Below are positions 15,765-25,591 of a stretch of 64,000 nucleotides of DNA, in pieces (the first letter of the stretch is position 1; each line of letters begins with the position of its first letter). Below the pieces are notes generated by a model. The model was not told the origin of the DNA and ran no database searches. It was given only the letters and a program-made list of their open reading frames with translations. The translations under genes and the position numbers were made by a program. Origin of the DNA: Acidimicrobiales bacterium. Lineage in GTDB: Bacteria; Actinomycetota; Acidimicrobiia; Acidimicrobiales; SZUA-35. The stretch lies in the NCBI GenBank assembly GCA_020629155.1, contig JAHDDW010000004.1, positions 68,018 to 132,017 of the forward strand. The letters run 5' to 3'.

Positions 15765-17671
15765 TGCGTAACCTTTTCAGTAGAAGAAACAGTAAGGTTT
15801 ACAACTTCAGACTGTAGCTCTTCGGCTCGTAAGCAAGCGACGGTGCTGCCTCCGACCAGTGTAAGCGTTGGTAAAGTAACCGTACATTGTTCTTGCACGT
15901 AGGTGCAACGCGGAGCGAACTGGCACCCAGCATCTATCGATGTTTGCGAAGGGACAGTACCTTCAATTACAGTTAAAGGCTTGTCTACGTCGCCGCTATG
16001 GTTTTGTGGCATCGTGGCCAATAGCGCTTGAGTGTAAGGGTGCGTAGGCGAAGAAAAAATATTTTCAGCGCTGGCTTGCTCAACAACTTGCCCAGCATAC
16101 ATAACTATTACCTGGTCAGCGATTTCTGCAATCACCCCTAAGTCGTGCGTGACAAAAATAATAGCCATGTCTCTGCGTGTCTGTATATCAGATAAAAGAT
16201 CGAGGATTTGGCCTTGAACAGTAACATCTAACGCTGTGGTCGGCTCGTCTGCAATCAACAGTTTAGGCTCACACGCTAACGCCATAGCAATGCCAACTCG
16301 TTGGGCCATACCGCCAGAGAACTCATGTGGGTATTGCTTCATCCTGCTGGCTGGGTCAGGAATGCGCACTTCGGCTAGCAGCTCTTCGGCTTTCGCCCGC
16401 GCTTCTTTTTTTGTAAGATCAGTATGGACTAATAACGGTTCGATAAGCTGGTTTCCGACAGTTAACGCAGGGTTTAACGAAGCGATCGGTTCCTGGAAAA
16501 TATAGCCAATGTCGTTGCCTCGTATTTTTTGCCACTGCTTTTCTGTCGCTGTTGTGAGGTCTCTGCCATCGAAATACGTTGACCCTTGTGTTATCTGCCC
16601 AGGAGCAGGGAGCAGGCCAGCAGAGGCAAGCATCGTTATGGATTTGCCCGATCCTGATTCGCCGACAACACCTAGCACTTCACCTTTTTTGACTGAGAAT
16701 GTGATGTCATGTAGCACCTTTTTGGGTGACTGCTTTTTTGCTGTCGGAAATTCTACGCTAAGTGAAGCAACCGAGAAAAGCGCTGCTCTATCTATAACGT
16801 CAAGATCGGCAGTGGTTGTCTTGGCAGTCCGTCGAGTTGAAGTAAGTGAAGTAACAGAACCACTTGGAACATAGCTATCTCGTAGCGCATCGCCAAGCAG
16901 ATTCAGCGAGACTATTGTCAACAACAGCGGCAGACATGCTGGGAAGAAAAGCCAGTACCCTTCCGAGAGAGAATTTTCAGACGCTCGCAAGATCATAGCG
17001 CCCCAGTCGGCATCGTCACGTTCTGCGCCAACACCGATAGCGCTTAAACCAGTGCCGATAAGAATAACAATGCTTGATAAAATCGCGACTTGGACAACAA
17101 GGGTTGGGATAAGGTTCGGAAATATATAACGACGCATTGTCGTAAACGACGACAGCCCCGTTATTTTTGCCGCATCAATGTAGAGTTCTTCTTTCTCGGC
17201 CAGCGCAGCTGCCCTGGTGATGCGAGCAAAACGGGTGATCATCGCAAAGCCGATACCTACCATAGCACTTGTAATGCCACTGCCTAGAATAGCGACAATC
17301 GCAATGGCGAGCATAATAACTGGAATAGAAAAGAGCAGATCGACTAGCCACATGGTTGCTCTGTCAATACGGCCGCCTGCCCAGGCAGAAATAAGGCCGA
17401 GCGGGACACCTACAAGCGCACCTATGCCGACTGCGATAAGAATTGATCGCACAGCATTTTGGCCGCCGTAGACAGCGAAACTATAAAGATCTTCGCCGAC
17501 CTGGCCACGACCAAAAAAATGTTGACTGCTAGGTTTGTCGAATGCAAAGGTGGTATCAGAAAATGTAGTAGCATGCGTCGCTAAAATCGAAGGGCGAACG
17601 AATGCAACAAGTAAGAGGAAAATCCAGATGCTGCTGGCAACCGCAAGTGGTTTACGAATAAAAGATTGCAT
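15761..17671 (-). CDS. Fused oligopeptide ABC transporter permease (OppC) and ATPase (OppD)
   Basis: A 636-residue fusion. Residues 1-270 are an OppC-type permease with several membrane helices and the EAA-like loop (AAKITGLSSFTTMRRYIFPN, near residue 165). After a linker comes a full ATPase: Walker A GVVGESGSGKS near residue 336, signature HEFSGGMAQRVGIAMAL, Walker B PKLLIADEPTTALD, H-loop FVTHDLGVI, and the oligopeptide C-terminal CQFAPRCTYVQEQC. Such permease-ATPase fusions are known in actinobacteria. It lies 4 bp after the OppB gene and overlaps the OppF gene by 4 bp. Confidence 0.93.
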   Translation of the reverse strand: MQSFIRKPLAVASSIWIFLLLVAFVRPSILATHATTFSDTTFAFDKPSSQHFFGRGQVGEDLYSFAVYGGQNAVRSILIAVGIGALVGVPLGLISAWAGGRIDRATMWLVDLLFSIPVIMLAIAIVAILGSGITSAMVGIGFAMITRFARITRAAALAEKEELYIDAAKITGLSSFTTMRRYIFPNLIPTLVVQVAILSSIVILIGTGLSAIGVGAERDDADWGAMILRASENSLSEGYWLFFPACLPLLLTIVSLNLLGDALRDSYVPSGSVTSLTSTRRTAKTTTADLDVIDRAALFSVASLSVEFPTAKKQSPKKVLHDITFSVKKGEVLGVVGESGSGKSITMLASAGLLPAPGQITQGSTYFDGRDLTTATEKQWQKIRGNDIGYIFQEPIASLNPALTVGNQLIEPLLVHTDLTKKEARAKAEELLAEVRIPDPASRMKQYPHEFSGGMAQRVGIAMALACEPKLLIADEPTTALDVTVQGQILDLLSDIQTRRDMAIIFVTHDLGVIAEIADQVIVMYAGQVVEQASAENIFSSPTHPYTQALLATMPQNHSGDVDKPLTVIEGTVPSQTSIDAGCQFAPRCTYVQEQCTVTLPTLTLVGGSTVACLRAEELQSEVVNLTVSSTEKVTQ

Positions 17672-17675
17672 AGCT

Positions 17676-18635
17676 TTATCCGTTCTCCAAACGTACTTTA
17701 GGGTTCAAAAACCCGTAGGCAATATCGATCAGCAAGTTAACAAGAAGAACAAGCGTCGCAACAAGTAGCATCGCGCCCTGTATCACAGGAATATCGTTAT
17801 TGGTAACTGCGTCAGAAAGAATAACCCCTAAACCGTTAAGACCAAAAACTCGCTCAACAACAAGAGTAATGCCAATTGAAGCAGCAACCCTAATGCCGAT
17901 AACTGTCAGCGTAGGGATCATAGCATTTGGCAATGCGTGTTTAGCAACTAGCGCGTTACGTGAAACTCCGCGTGCTCGTGCTGCTAGCACATAGCGAGAT
18001 TGTAATGCTGAAGCCATAGAGCTGCGGAGCTGTCGTTGAATTATCGCCATTGTTGGCAACGCAAGCGATGCAGCTGGCAAGATGATTGACTTAAACCATT
18101 CGAAATAGCCATCTTCGGTAGGTGTATATCTGGTTGGGTTAACCCAACCAAGTTTTGTCGCTATCAAAAAGCTTAGAAAGATTCCAATGACATAACTTGG
18201 AGTCGCCAGAAACGATGTGCTTAAAACTGAAGTAACGGTATCTCGCGCCCCACCAGGTTTTGTGCCTGAGAATATACCTACGGCAATGCCTAAAGAGACG
18301 CCAAGAACGAGGCTTAGCCCGACGATTGAGAACGTTGGCCAGAAACCCTCAAGTAATAATTCGCTCACTGGGCCATTTGTTTGGTTAGAGATACCTAAAT
18401 CGCCTTGCAGCGCATCTGAAAACCAACTAACAAAACGGTGTCGCAGTGGCTTGTCTATACCGAGATTTTTTTCGATAGTAGCAACACATGTTGGTGATGT
18501 GTCTTCTGCGCATTTTTGCACAGCGATAGAGCCGTTGACCTTTTCGCCGATAACTGCAAGCGAGAAAGAAACGACAGAAACTGCAAAGAGAAGCGGAAGC
18601 AGACTTAGAAAACGAAAGGTAATATATTTGGCCAT
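17676..18635 (-). CDS. Oligopeptide ABC transporter permease (OppB type)
   Basis: A 319-residue integral membrane permease with the usual OppB layout: an N-terminal helix (FLSLLPLLFAVSVVSFSLAV), an extracytoplasmic loop with two Cys, GDLGISNQTNGPV, and a core of five helices. The coupling loop is YVLAARARGVSRNALVAKHALPNAMIP near residues 215-241, and the end is TDIAYGFLNPKVR-like (here IDIAYGFLNPKVR). It pairs with the OppC half of the downstream fusion. A strong hairpin separates it from the upstream binding-protein gene. Confidence 0.93.
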   Translation of the reverse strand: MAKYITFRFLSLLPLLFAVSVVSFSLAVIGEKVNGSIAVQKCAEDTSPTCVATIEKNLGIDKPLRHRFVSWFSDALQGDLGISNQTNGPVSELLLEGFWPTFSIVGLSLVLGVSLGIAVGIFSGTKPGGARDTVTSVLSTSFLATPSYVIGIFLSFLIATKLGWVNPTRYTPTEDGYFEWFKSIILPAASLALPTMAIIQRQLRSSMASALQSRYVLAARARGVSRNALVAKHALPNAMIPTLTVIGIRVAASIGITLVVERVFGLNGLGVILSDAVTNNDIPVIQGAMLLVATLVLLVNLLIDIAYGFLNPKVRLENG

Positions 18636-18646
18636 AAGTAGAAGCT

Positions 18647-18683
18647 AAAACTGCCATCTCGATGAATACGAGATGGCAGTTTT
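18647..18683 (-). terminator. Hairpin between binding-protein and permease genes
   Basis: A perfect 15-bp stem (18647-18661 with 18669-18683) and 7-base loop, ending in TTTT when read on the minus strand. It sits 31 bp after the binding-protein stop and 12 bp before the permease start. It probably stops most transcripts, giving more binding protein than permease, or stabilises the 3' end of the binding-protein mRNA. Confidence 0.7.
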
Positions 18684-18713
18684 ATAGCAATATTTGTTCT
18701 ATCAATACTATCT

Positions 18714-20309
18714 CTAGCTAGCGACTCTTACGCCGTGTGGCCAGAAATGGTTAGGAATACCTTCTGTGTGTTCTAGCCCAGAAACACTATCGCTAACAGC
18801 CCAACGTTGGTTAGCAAATCCATAGAAGTTCCAGATGCATTCTTCAATCATAATTTGCATAGCATCTTCTATGTATTGTTCTGCTTCTTTTGTTGAAGCT
18901 GTTTGCGCTTGGATTACGAGCTCTTCGACACCTTCAGGGCTTTGTTTCGTAGCGTTGAGTGGCCCCTTTCCTGTGCGATTTATCAGGGTTGTTAAAGCGT
19001 TAGGCTCGTTGAGTGTAATTATCTGCACTGGATAGGTTCCTTCACGGAACGTTTCAAGCATCCTGCCTACATTCTTACCAAGGTCTTCGTTCTCTAACGT
19101 GATACCTACTTTAGAAAGTTCTGAAGCGTATCCTTGTGAAAGTCCAGGAAAGATGCTGATGCCGATATGGCCGTGAGGTAACGTCAAGTCAGTAACGCCT
19201 GCTTCTTCGAGAAGTTCTTTTGCTTTAGCTTCATCGTATTCAGGAGCGGCAAGGTCTTCGATATAGCCATAGTCGTCTTCGCTGAATGCAAACTGTGAAC
19301 GTGTCGAACCTGGTGCCTTATCATTAGCAGCTAGCTGTTCTTTGTTGATAGAGTGAGCAATCGCACATCGTACGTCTTTGTTGGCTAGTGCTGGTTCTTT
19401 TTCGCCGAGCCAATCATTGATAATGAAAGCTACTGGAACAGCAGGAGCATGTGAAATTGTTCCCTTTTCAGCTACTGCTTCTTCATTCTTGCTAGAAACT
19501 AGTGTTGCTTCATATTGGCCAGCGTTAAAAGCTTGAACACGTGTTGGTTCTGCTGGTGTTTGTGTTATAGCTACTTCTTCAAGCCCGACAAGTTCAGGTT
19601 TCCAATAGGTATCGTTTGCTTTGAATGTGAACTCTGTTTTCTGACTGTTTGCATTATCAAAAGTGTAAGGACCTGTTCCAGCTGGGTTAGCGTCTGCATC
19701 TCCGAGTGCTTTAGGGCTTACGATGAACCCACCTTGACGTAGCAACGCTGCAAAAAGTCGTTGCTCTCCAGGCGCTGTCATTGTGATCGCAACTGTGTTT
19801 TCATCAATAGCTTCAACAGAATCGATTATTTTGAATTGATTTTTAAACGAGTCGCTTACTTGTGGAGTTTCGCCAGCTGCTGGTGCAGGAGGGTTCTTGA
19901 CGAACTCTATATTTTTGACAACCGCTTCAGCGTTGAAAGGTTCGCCATCATGGAACGTAATGTTCTCATGTAGTGTAAAGGTTACAGTCTTTCCATCCTG
20001 TGAGGTTTCAAAATCTTCAGCTAACCAAGGCTCAACGGTGCCATCTGTGGCTGTACGGATAAGACCTTCATAGATGAAAGAATAGTAATGAAAGGTTCCC
20101 ACGCTTGGATCGTCAAATGGGTTCATCGTTGCTGGGGCAGCTACCTGGTTAATAGTAAGCGAACCACTTGGTTTGTATTCGCCTTCTTTAATCGTGGCTC
20201 CTGCTGGGTCCTGCCCGTCAGTAGCGTTGCTGTCGTCGCTGCCGCTGCATGCCGCAGCAATCAGACTAAATGCTAAAACTAAGGCGAGTAAATGCTTACT
20301 TTTTTTCAT
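18714..20309 (-). CDS. Extracellular peptide-binding lipoprotein (SBP_bac_5 family)
   Basis: A 531-residue family 5 solute-binding protein for the adjacent peptide transporter. The lipoprotein signal is MKKSKHLLALVLAFSLIAAAC, with Cys21 as the lipidation site. Then come a Ser/Asp linker and the SBP5 core (NPFDDPSVGTFHYYSFIYEGL; LHENITFHDGEPFNAEAVV). The ATG at 20309 follows AGGGGT; the frame stays open upstream, but that stretch covers a tRNA gene and is not coding. The upstream region has CTACTACAA-N2-TTGTTGTAG and TCTGCA-N4-TGCAGA as possible operators. Peptides are the likely ligand; nickel or other ligands occur in the family. Confidence 0.92.
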   Translation of the reverse strand: MKKSKHLLALVLAFSLIAAACSGSDDSNATDGQDPAGATIKEGEYKPSGSLTINQVAAPATMNPFDDPSVGTFHYYSFIYEGLIRTATDGTVEPWLAEDFETSQDGKTVTFTLHENITFHDGEPFNAEAVVKNIEFVKNPPAPAAGETPQVSDSFKNQFKIIDSVEAIDENTVAITMTAPGEQRLFAALLRQGGFIVSPKALGDADANPAGTGPYTFDNANSQKTEFTFKANDTYWKPELVGLEEVAITQTPAEPTRVQAFNAGQYEATLVSSKNEEAVAEKGTISHAPAVPVAFIINDWLGEKEPALANKDVRCAIAHSINKEQLAANDKAPGSTRSQFAFSEDDYGYIEDLAAPEYDEAKAKELLEEAGVTDLTLPHGHIGISIFPGLSQGYASELSKVGITLENEDLGKNVGRMLETFREGTYPVQIITLNEPNALTTLINRTGKGPLNATKQSPEGVEELVIQAQTASTKEAEQYIEDAMQIMIEECIWNFYGFANQRWAVSDSVSGLEHTEGIPNHFWPHGVRVAS

Positions 20310-20329
20310 TAATGACCCCTGAGTAGATG

Positions 20330-20386
20330 TGTCATCTGCAACCCTGCAGACGTTAGGTAAAACTACTACAAAGTTGTTGTAGCAGC
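20330..20386. promoter_or_regulatory. Possible operators upstream of the peptide-binding gene
   Basis: Two imperfect symmetric sites lie in the leader: TCTGCA-N4-TGCAGA near 20334-20349 and CTACTACAA-N2-TTGTTGTAG near 20363-20382 (one mismatch between arms). Their regulator is unknown. Confidence 0.3.
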
Positions 20387-20470
20387 GAGAATTTTCCCAA
20401 TTTTTGACGCAAAAGACATATTTCTTTTCCCTTGCGGCTGAAATGGTGAGTAACAATATGAGTGGTTGTA

Positions 20471-20516
20471 AAAAAAATAAAAGATCGAGGCTCAAACTAT
20501 TGAGGCTCGATCTTTT
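20471..20516 (-). terminator. Terminator after the tRNA pair
   Basis: Arms at 20479-20495 and 20500-20516 pair with a single mismatch around a 4-base loop and run into a T-rich tract on the minus strand (A-rich 20470-20482 as written). It lies 7 bp after tRNA-Gly. Confidence 0.65.
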
Positions 20517-20523
20517 GTCTTGA

Positions 20524-20594
20524 GCGGATAACGGGATTCGAACCCGTATCATCAGCTTGGAAGGCTGAGGTTCTAGCCATTGAACTATATCCGC
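20524..20594 (-). tRNA. tRNA-Gly (anticodon TCC)
   Basis: The 71-nt minus-strand sequence folds as a complete cloverleaf: acceptor GCGGATA / TATCCGC, anticodon stem CAGCC/GGCTG-type pairing around TTCCAA, and T-arm GGGTTCGAATCCC. The anticodon is TCC. CCA is not encoded. tRNA-Pro lies 30 bp upstream on the same strand. Confidence 0.96.
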
Positions 20595-20624
20595 AAAACT
20601 ATTTCTATTCTATTGTATTTATGT

Positions 20625-20698
20625 CGGGATGGTGAGATTCGAACTCACGACCCCCTGCTCCCAAAGCAGGTGCGCTAGCCAAGCTGCGCCACATCCCG
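20625..20698 (-). tRNA. tRNA-Pro (anticodon TGG)
   Basis: The 74-nt minus-strand sequence folds with acceptor CGGGATG / CATCCCG, anticodon arm CCTGC-TTTGGGA-GCAGG and T-arm GTGAGTTCGAATCTCAC. The anticodon is TGG. CCA is not encoded. It is probably co-transcribed with tRNA-Gly. Confidence 0.96.
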
Positions 20699-20711
20699 TT
20701 TCCGTTTCAAT

Positions 20712-20717
20712 ACTATA
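20712..20717 (-). promoter_or_regulatory. Candidate -10 box of the tRNA operon
   Basis: TATAGT on the minus strand lies 13 bp upstream of the tRNA-Pro 5' end. A -35 element is not clear. Confidence 0.4.
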
Positions 20718-20898
20718 GCGTAAGTTTGATCGTCTGCGTCGCAATTTATTTTGAAGCTGTAAGAAATGCTTCGGAGTGGTTCGTGATTTGCAGCATGTAG
20801 TACGTTGTTGTGTAGCTCATAGTCATGTGCTGTATGAATGGTTTAGTAGAAAAGCGATAAATAGACATGGCTTTTAGGGGTTCCTTTCGTAACGTTGC

Positions 20899-20904
20899 TA
20901 CACT
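20899..20904 (+). promoter_or_regulatory. Leaderless-type -10 box of tig
   Basis: TACACT, preceded by TGC (extended -10), is followed by 7 nt and then the GTG start at 20912. The expected transcription start would be at or next to the start codon. Confidence 0.5.
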
Positions 20905-20911
20905 CTGAAAA

Positions 20912-22258
20912 GTGAAATCGACAATAGAAACTCTAGAAGAGAACAAAGTTAAAGTTTCGGTCCAGCTCGAAGATGCTGAATTTGAAAAAGAATTAAACGT
21001 TGCCTTTAAAGCGTTGGCTAAAGAAGTTAATTTGCCAGGTTTTAGGCCAGGGAAAGCGCCACGTAAAGTGCTTGAAGCGCGCATTGGGCAGCAATATGCT
21101 CGTGATGAGGCTTTTAGGACTGCGTTACCTACTTATTATAGTCAAGCGGTGAAAGAGCATGAGGTTGACGTTATCGCGCCACCCGAGTTTGACATTACCG
21201 ACGGACAAACCGATGGTGCTGTTGCGTTTGATGCTGTTGTTGAGGTTCGTCCATCGGTTGAAGTTTCTGGTTATGACTCGTTTGATATCGAAATTCCGAG
21301 CCTTGAAGTAACAGAAAAAGAAATTGATGATGCTGTAGATAATCTGCGTAGCAACCAGAGCACACTAGAAACGGTTGATCGTGCAGCTGTCGCTGGAGAT
21401 CGTCTTTCTATTAATATAGAAACCAATCATGGTGATGAAGTTGTCGAAGGGCTCACTACCGACAGCTATGTCTATGAGCTTGGTTCTGGCCTTGTTGTGC
21501 CAGAAATCGATGAGAATCTAGCTGGTGTGAAAGCCGGCGATGAACTTTCTTTCGAGGCGAAACATCCTGATGAGGACGAAACAGAGCCACTTCAAATTAA
21601 AATCGAAGTAAACGAAGTGCAAGAGGCTGTTTTGCCTGAAGCCACACCAGAGTGGGTAAAAGAAAACAGCGAGTTTGAAACACTCGAAGAGCTGCGAGCT
21701 GATTATCAAGAAAAGATGCTTGTCTCTCGTACGTCTGCTGCTGCGTCAGCGAGACGCACGAAACTGGCTGATGCTGTCGCCGAGCTGGTTGAAGATGATG
21801 CCGTTCCAGCTGCGATGATTGAATCAGAAGCCGAAAACCGTTTGCAAGATATGGCTATGCGTTTGCAGGGGCAAGGTATGGACTTTCAACAGTTCTTGCA
21901 GGCAACTGGGCAAGACTATAACTCTATACTTGGCGAGCTTCGAGTGACGGCGGCATCTAGCTGCAAGGTCGATTTAGCATTACGTTCAATCGCGGCCTGC
22001 GAAAATATTGAAGTCACAGACGCAGAACTTGACGAAGAGTATGCTAAGGTCGCTACGCAAGTAGATAGCACGCCAGAGAAAGTGAAGCAGCAGTTTGTAG
22101 ATGCTGGACAGCTTATGGCGTTGCGGTCAGATGTGTTGAAAAGCAAAACGTTAGATTGGCTTATGGAAAAAGTTAATCTTGTTGATGAAGAAGGCAACAA
22201 AATTGATCCAGCTATGCTGGAAGAAGAATCAGAAGACAATTCTGGAGAGGACGAATAA
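20912..22258 (+). CDS. tig: Trigger factor
   Basis: A ribosome-bound chaperone for nascent chains, 448 residues. The N-terminal ribosome-binding domain has the signature [17 protein letters not shown] near residue 45. A degraded FKBP-like domain follows ([20 protein letters not shown], near residue 160), then a helical C-terminal domain and an acidic tail. The start is GTG at 20912, consistent with a leaderless transcript. The stop overlaps the clpP start by one base (TAATG). It is the first gene of a quality-control cluster. Confidence 0.96.
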   Translation: MKSTIETLEENKVKVSVQLEDAEFEKELNVAFKALAKEVNLPGFRPGKAPRKVLEARIGQQYARDEAFRTALPTYYSQAVKEHEVDVIAPPEFDITDGQTDGAVAFDAVVEVRPSVEVSGYDSFDIEIPSLEVTEKEIDDAVDNLRSNQSTLETVDRAAVAGDRLSINIETNHGDEVVEGLTTDSYVYELGSGLVVPEIDENLAGVKAGDELSFEAKHPDEDETEPLQIKIEVNEVQEAVLPEATPEWVKENSEFETLEELRADYQEKMLVSRTSAAASARRTKLADAVAELVEDDAVPAAMIESEAENRLQDMAMRLQGQGMDFQQFLQATGQDYNSILGELRVTAASSCKVDLALRSIAACENIEVTDAELDEEYAKVATQVDSTPEKVKQQFVDAGQLMALRSDVLKSKTLDWLMEKVNLVDEEGNKIDPAMLEEESEDNSGEDE

Positions 22259-22911
22259 TGGTAGCCACCGCCAATGGAACCTACGTAATTCCTAACCCAA
22301 CGGTTATTGAGCAAACAAGTAAAGGTGGCGAACGTGTCACCGATATTTATTCAAAGCTGTTGAGCGATAATATTATTTTCCTTGGAACACCAATCATGGA
22401 TGAGATCGCAAATATTGTTTGCGCGCAACTCCTGCACCTAGAGTCTGAAAACCCTGATCGCGATATCAGCTTATATATCAACTCGCCAGGCGGCGATATC
22501 AACGCAATGTTTGCGATTTACGACACAATGCAATACATTCGCCCTGACGTCACAACAATTTGTTTCGGCCAAGCAGCTTCTGCTGCGGCGATCTTGCTTG
22601 CTGCTGGCACACCTGGGAAACGTTTAGCACTACCAAGTTCGAGGGTGTTGCTGCATCAGCCATATACAGGAGCGCAAGGTCAGGTATCTGATTTGGAGCT
22701 TGCTGCTGGCGAGATCGAGCGTTTGAAGAGCTCACTAGAGTCTATTCTAGCTAGTCATACAGGTCAGCCTGTAGACAAAATTGCTGAAGATACTGATAGA
22801 GATTTCATCCTGACCGCCGCTGAGGCTAAAAAGTATGGAATAATAGATGAAGTGATAGCCGAACGAAATGCCGCTGATACTTCTGGTCCTATTAGGGCCG
22901 TAGGTTCATAG
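22258..22911 (+). CDS. clpP: ATP-dependent Clp protease proteolytic subunit
   Basis: A 217-residue serine peptidase of the Clp barrel. The catalytic triad is visible: Ser in [12 protein letters not shown] near residue 103, His in [11 protein letters not shown] near residue 128, and Asp in [13 protein letters not shown] near residue 178. It is translationally coupled to tig and followed 19 bp later by clpX. Only one clpP copy lies here, whereas many actinobacteria have two in tandem; another may exist elsewhere. Confidence 0.97.
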   Translation: MVATANGTYVIPNPTVIEQTSKGGERVTDIYSKLLSDNIIFLGTPIMDEIANIVCAQLLHLESENPDRDISLYINSPGGDINAMFAIYDTMQYIRPDVTTICFGQAASAAAILLAAGTPGKRLALPSSRVLLHQPYTGAQGQVSDLELAAGEIERLKSSLESILASHTGQPVDKIAEDTDRDFILTAAEAKKYGIIDEVIAERNAADTSGPIRAVGS

Positions 22912-22930
22912 GCGATAGGAGACTATTGTT

Positions 22931-24196
22931 GTGGCTAAGTTTGGTGAGGGTGGCGAACTTCTGAAATGTTCGTTTTGCGGCAAATCTCAGAAGCAAGTCA
23001 AAAAACTTATTGCAGGGCCAGGTGTCTACATTTGTGATGAATGTATAGATCTCTGTAATGAAATTATTGAAGAAGAGCTTGCCGATGGTATGGAAGTCTC
23101 TTTTGAGGATCTTGCGAAACCCCGTGAAATTTGTGAATTTCTCGATGAATACATTGTCGGTCAAGCAGATGCCAAAAAAGTTCTTTCTGTTGCTGTCTAT
23201 AACCATTACAAACGAATTCAACATGGTTCGGTTTCTGCAGATGAAGTTGAGATAGCAAAGTCGAATATTTTGCTTGTTGGTCCTACTGGTTCTGGGAAAA
23301 CACTGCTTGCACAGACACTTGCTCGAATGCTTAACGTGCCGTTTGCTATCGCAGATGCTACTTCTCTCACAGAAGCTGGCTATGTTGGCGAAGATGTTGA
23401 AAACATCTTACTTAAGCTAATCCAGGCAGCCGATTTTGATATTAAACGCGCTGAGACAGGCATTATCTACCTCGACGAGATTGATAAAGTGGCCCGCAAA
23501 AGCGAGAACCCTTCTATTACTCGTGATGTTTCTGGCGAAGGTGTCCAGCAGGCCCTGCTTAAAATCCTTGAAGGAACGGTGGCTTCCGTTCCTCCACAGG
23601 GTGGTCGTAAGCATCCGCACCAAGAGTTTTTGCAGATCGATACCTCGAATATTTTGTTTATTTGTGGTGGTGCATTCGGTGGTATAGAAGAAATTATCAG
23701 TTCTCGGATTGGTAAGCGTAGCGTCGGTTTTCAAGTTGTTGATGACAATGTCACAAGTGTGGTAACCGATAACGATGATTTGTTTGCACAGATTAAGCCT
23801 GAAGATTTGCTTCGTTTCGGTCTGATTCCTGAGTTCGTTGGTCGTCTCCCAGTGATTGGTTCGGTTTCTAAACTGAGCGAAGAGGCCTTAATCAAGATTC
23901 TTTCTGAACCTAAAAATGCGTTGGTAAAGCAGTATCAAAAGTTCTTTGAAATGGAAGATGTTGAGCTTGAATTTACTGAAGAAGCGCTGATTGCTATTGC
24001 TGATCTTGCGATGCTTCGAGGTACAGGTGCGCGTGGCTTACGTGCCATCATGGAAGAAGTGTTGCTTGACGTGATGTATGACGTCCCTGGCCGCACCGAT
24101 GTGGGTCGTTGTGTTATCGATGCTGAAGTGGTGAAAGAAAAAGTTAATCCCACGTTAGTGCCGCGCAAAAAAATCCAACGCAAAAAAGCTTCCTAA
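22931..24196 (+). CDS. clpX: ATP-dependent Clp protease ATPase subunit
   Basis: A 421-residue AAA+ unfoldase that feeds ClpP. The N-terminal zinc-binding domain has [11 protein letters not shown] and CDECIDLC (residues 13-43). Walker A GPTGSGKT is near residue 117, Walker [10 protein letters not shown] near residue 178, and the ClpP-contact region IGF-like [16 protein letters not shown] follows. Sensor 2 is in [14 protein letters not shown] near residue 364. The GTG start is 9 bp after AGGAG. It is co-transcribed with tig and clpP. Confidence 0.97.
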   Translation: MAKFGEGGELLKCSFCGKSQKQVKKLIAGPGVYICDECIDLCNEIIEEELADGMEVSFEDLAKPREICEFLDEYIVGQADAKKVLSVAVYNHYKRIQHGSVSADEVEIAKSNILLVGPTGSGKTLLAQTLARMLNVPFAIADATSLTEAGYVGEDVENILLKLIQAADFDIKRAETGIIYLDEIDKVARKSENPSITRDVSGEGVQQALLKILEGTVASVPPQGGRKHPHQEFLQIDTSNILFICGGAFGGIEEIISSRIGKRSVGFQVVDDNVTSVVTDNDDLFAQIKPEDLLRFGLIPEFVGRLPVIGSVSKLSEEALIKILSEPKNALVKQYQKFFEMEDVELEFTEEALIAIADLAMLRGTGARGLRAIMEEVLLDVMYDVPGRTDVGRCVIDAEVVKEKVNPTLVPRKKIQRKKAS

Positions 24197-24244
24197 TTAG
24201 TACGGCTGTAAAGTTTGTAGACTCTTGCCCTTTAAGCTGGGGGA

Positions 24245-25567
24245 GTGGATTATGTACAGTCGCTAGAATTTTTAGATCGCCATATCAATCTTGAGCGTTC
24301 AAAGAAGCGTCGTCTGCCTGTAGCTGGGCAGACTGAAGCGCTTTCGTTAGAACCAATGCGGAAACTTCTTGAAGTAGTAGGGAACCCGCATGAAACATTT
24401 CGTTCTATTCATGTAACAGGCACAAACGGCAAAGGGTCGGTTTCTGCTATTGCAGCAAGCTTAATTGAGGCGAGAGATCTTTCAGTTGGGCTTTATTCAA
24501 GTCCGCATTTTGTTTCTATCAACGAGCGTGTTGTCGCAAATGGCCAACCGATTAGCGATGAGTCGTTCGCCGCTATTGTCACATTGTTAGCATCAGTCGA
24601 AGAAATGATAGATGTACCGCTGAGCTGGTTTGAATTGATGACAGCGTTAGCGTTCATCTATTTTAGTGAACAAGCGGTCGATGTTGCTGTGGTAGAAGTT
24701 GGGATGTTGGGTCGTTATGATGCGACAAATGTTATCACTAGCGATGTTGCAGTGATCACAAATGTTGGGAAAGACCATACAGACGGAAGCCCAGGTTGGC
24801 GTCGAAAGGTTGCTGCTGAAAAGGCAGGAATTTGCAAACCAACCAGCCATATCATTTTGGGAAGCGACATGGGAGACTGTGCTGATGAATTCACAAAGGT
24901 AGCAGCTAGTGAGCTTTGGCAACAAGGCGACGATTTCATACTTGCATCAAACCAGCTAAGTGTCGGAGGGCGTGTGCTTGACATTACAACGCCTGGACAG
25001 AACTATGAAGAACTCTTCGTGCCTCTTCACGGCCACTATCAAGGTGTCAATGTTGCCACAGCAGTGGCCGCAGTAGAAGCGTTTTTCTCGGCGGCTGCAC
25101 CTCAAGAGCTTGTCGAACATGGTCTGTCAGAGGTTCATGTAACTGGCCGAATGCAAGCGCTGGAGAGTGAACCACTGCTTATCGTTGATTCAGCACATAA
25201 TAAGGACGCTTTAGAGGCGCTCACTGCTGCAATGGTTGAAACCTTTCCTCGTGTCGGTTCGTGGGTTTTGGTTATTGGTCTTCTGCAAGGTAGAGATGTG
25301 ATAGAGCAGTTACAGGCGTTAGATATCGGCTCATATGACGGCGTTATTTGTTGCGAACCTGATTCTCCTAGAGCATTGTCAGCTAATGAGCTTGCCGCAG
25401 CTGTGCAAACGTTTGGCATAGATGCCGAAGTGGTCCGCTCGCCAATAGAAGCTGTTGGTAGAGCCAAAGCAGTTGTTGGCGATAATGACCTTGTGCTTGT
25501 TACTGGCAGCGCCTATGTGGTTGGCGAGATATTGGATGTCGCAAAAAACCCTCCTAGGCTTGAATAG
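24245..25567 (+). CDS. folC: Folylpolyglutamate synthase / dihydrofolate synthase
   Basis: A 440-residue Mur-ligase-like enzyme that adds glutamate to dihydropteroate or folates with ATP. The P-loop is VTGTNGKGSVSAIAASL near residue 58. Further family blocks are GLYSSPHFVSINERV near residue 82, EVGMLGRYDATNV near residue 154, and ITNVGKDHTD near residue 174. The C-terminal domain begins with VTGRMQALESEPLLIVDSAHN. The start is GTG at 24245 after GGGGGAG. It sits between clpX and the PASTA kinase gene; valS, often found here in actinobacteria, is absent. Confidence 0.93.
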   Translation: MDYVQSLEFLDRHINLERSKKRRLPVAGQTEALSLEPMRKLLEVVGNPHETFRSIHVTGTNGKGSVSAIAASLIEARDLSVGLYSSPHFVSINERVVANGQPISDESFAAIVTLLASVEEMIDVPLSWFELMTALAFIYFSEQAVDVAVVEVGMLGRYDATNVITSDVAVITNVGKDHTDGSPGWRRKVAAEKAGICKPTSHIILGSDMGDCADEFTKVAASELWQQGDDFILASNQLSVGGRVLDITTPGQNYEELFVPLHGHYQGVNVATAVAAVEAFFSAAAPQELVEHGLSEVHVTGRMQALESEPLLIVDSAHNKDALEALTAAMVETFPRVGSWVLVIGLLQGRDVIEQLQALDIGSYDGVICCEPDSPRALSANELAAAVQTFGIDAEVVRSPIEAVGRAKAVVGDNDLVLVTGSAYVVGEILDVAKNPPRLE

Positions 25568-25591
25568 ATACGTTATTCGGGAGCTCATGTT

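Noticed and set aside
20310-20552. N-terminal extension of the peptide-binding protein gene
   Set aside because: It runs through the tRNA-Gly gene and its terminator; the ATG at 20309 has a ribosome-binding site and starts a perfect lipoprotein signal.
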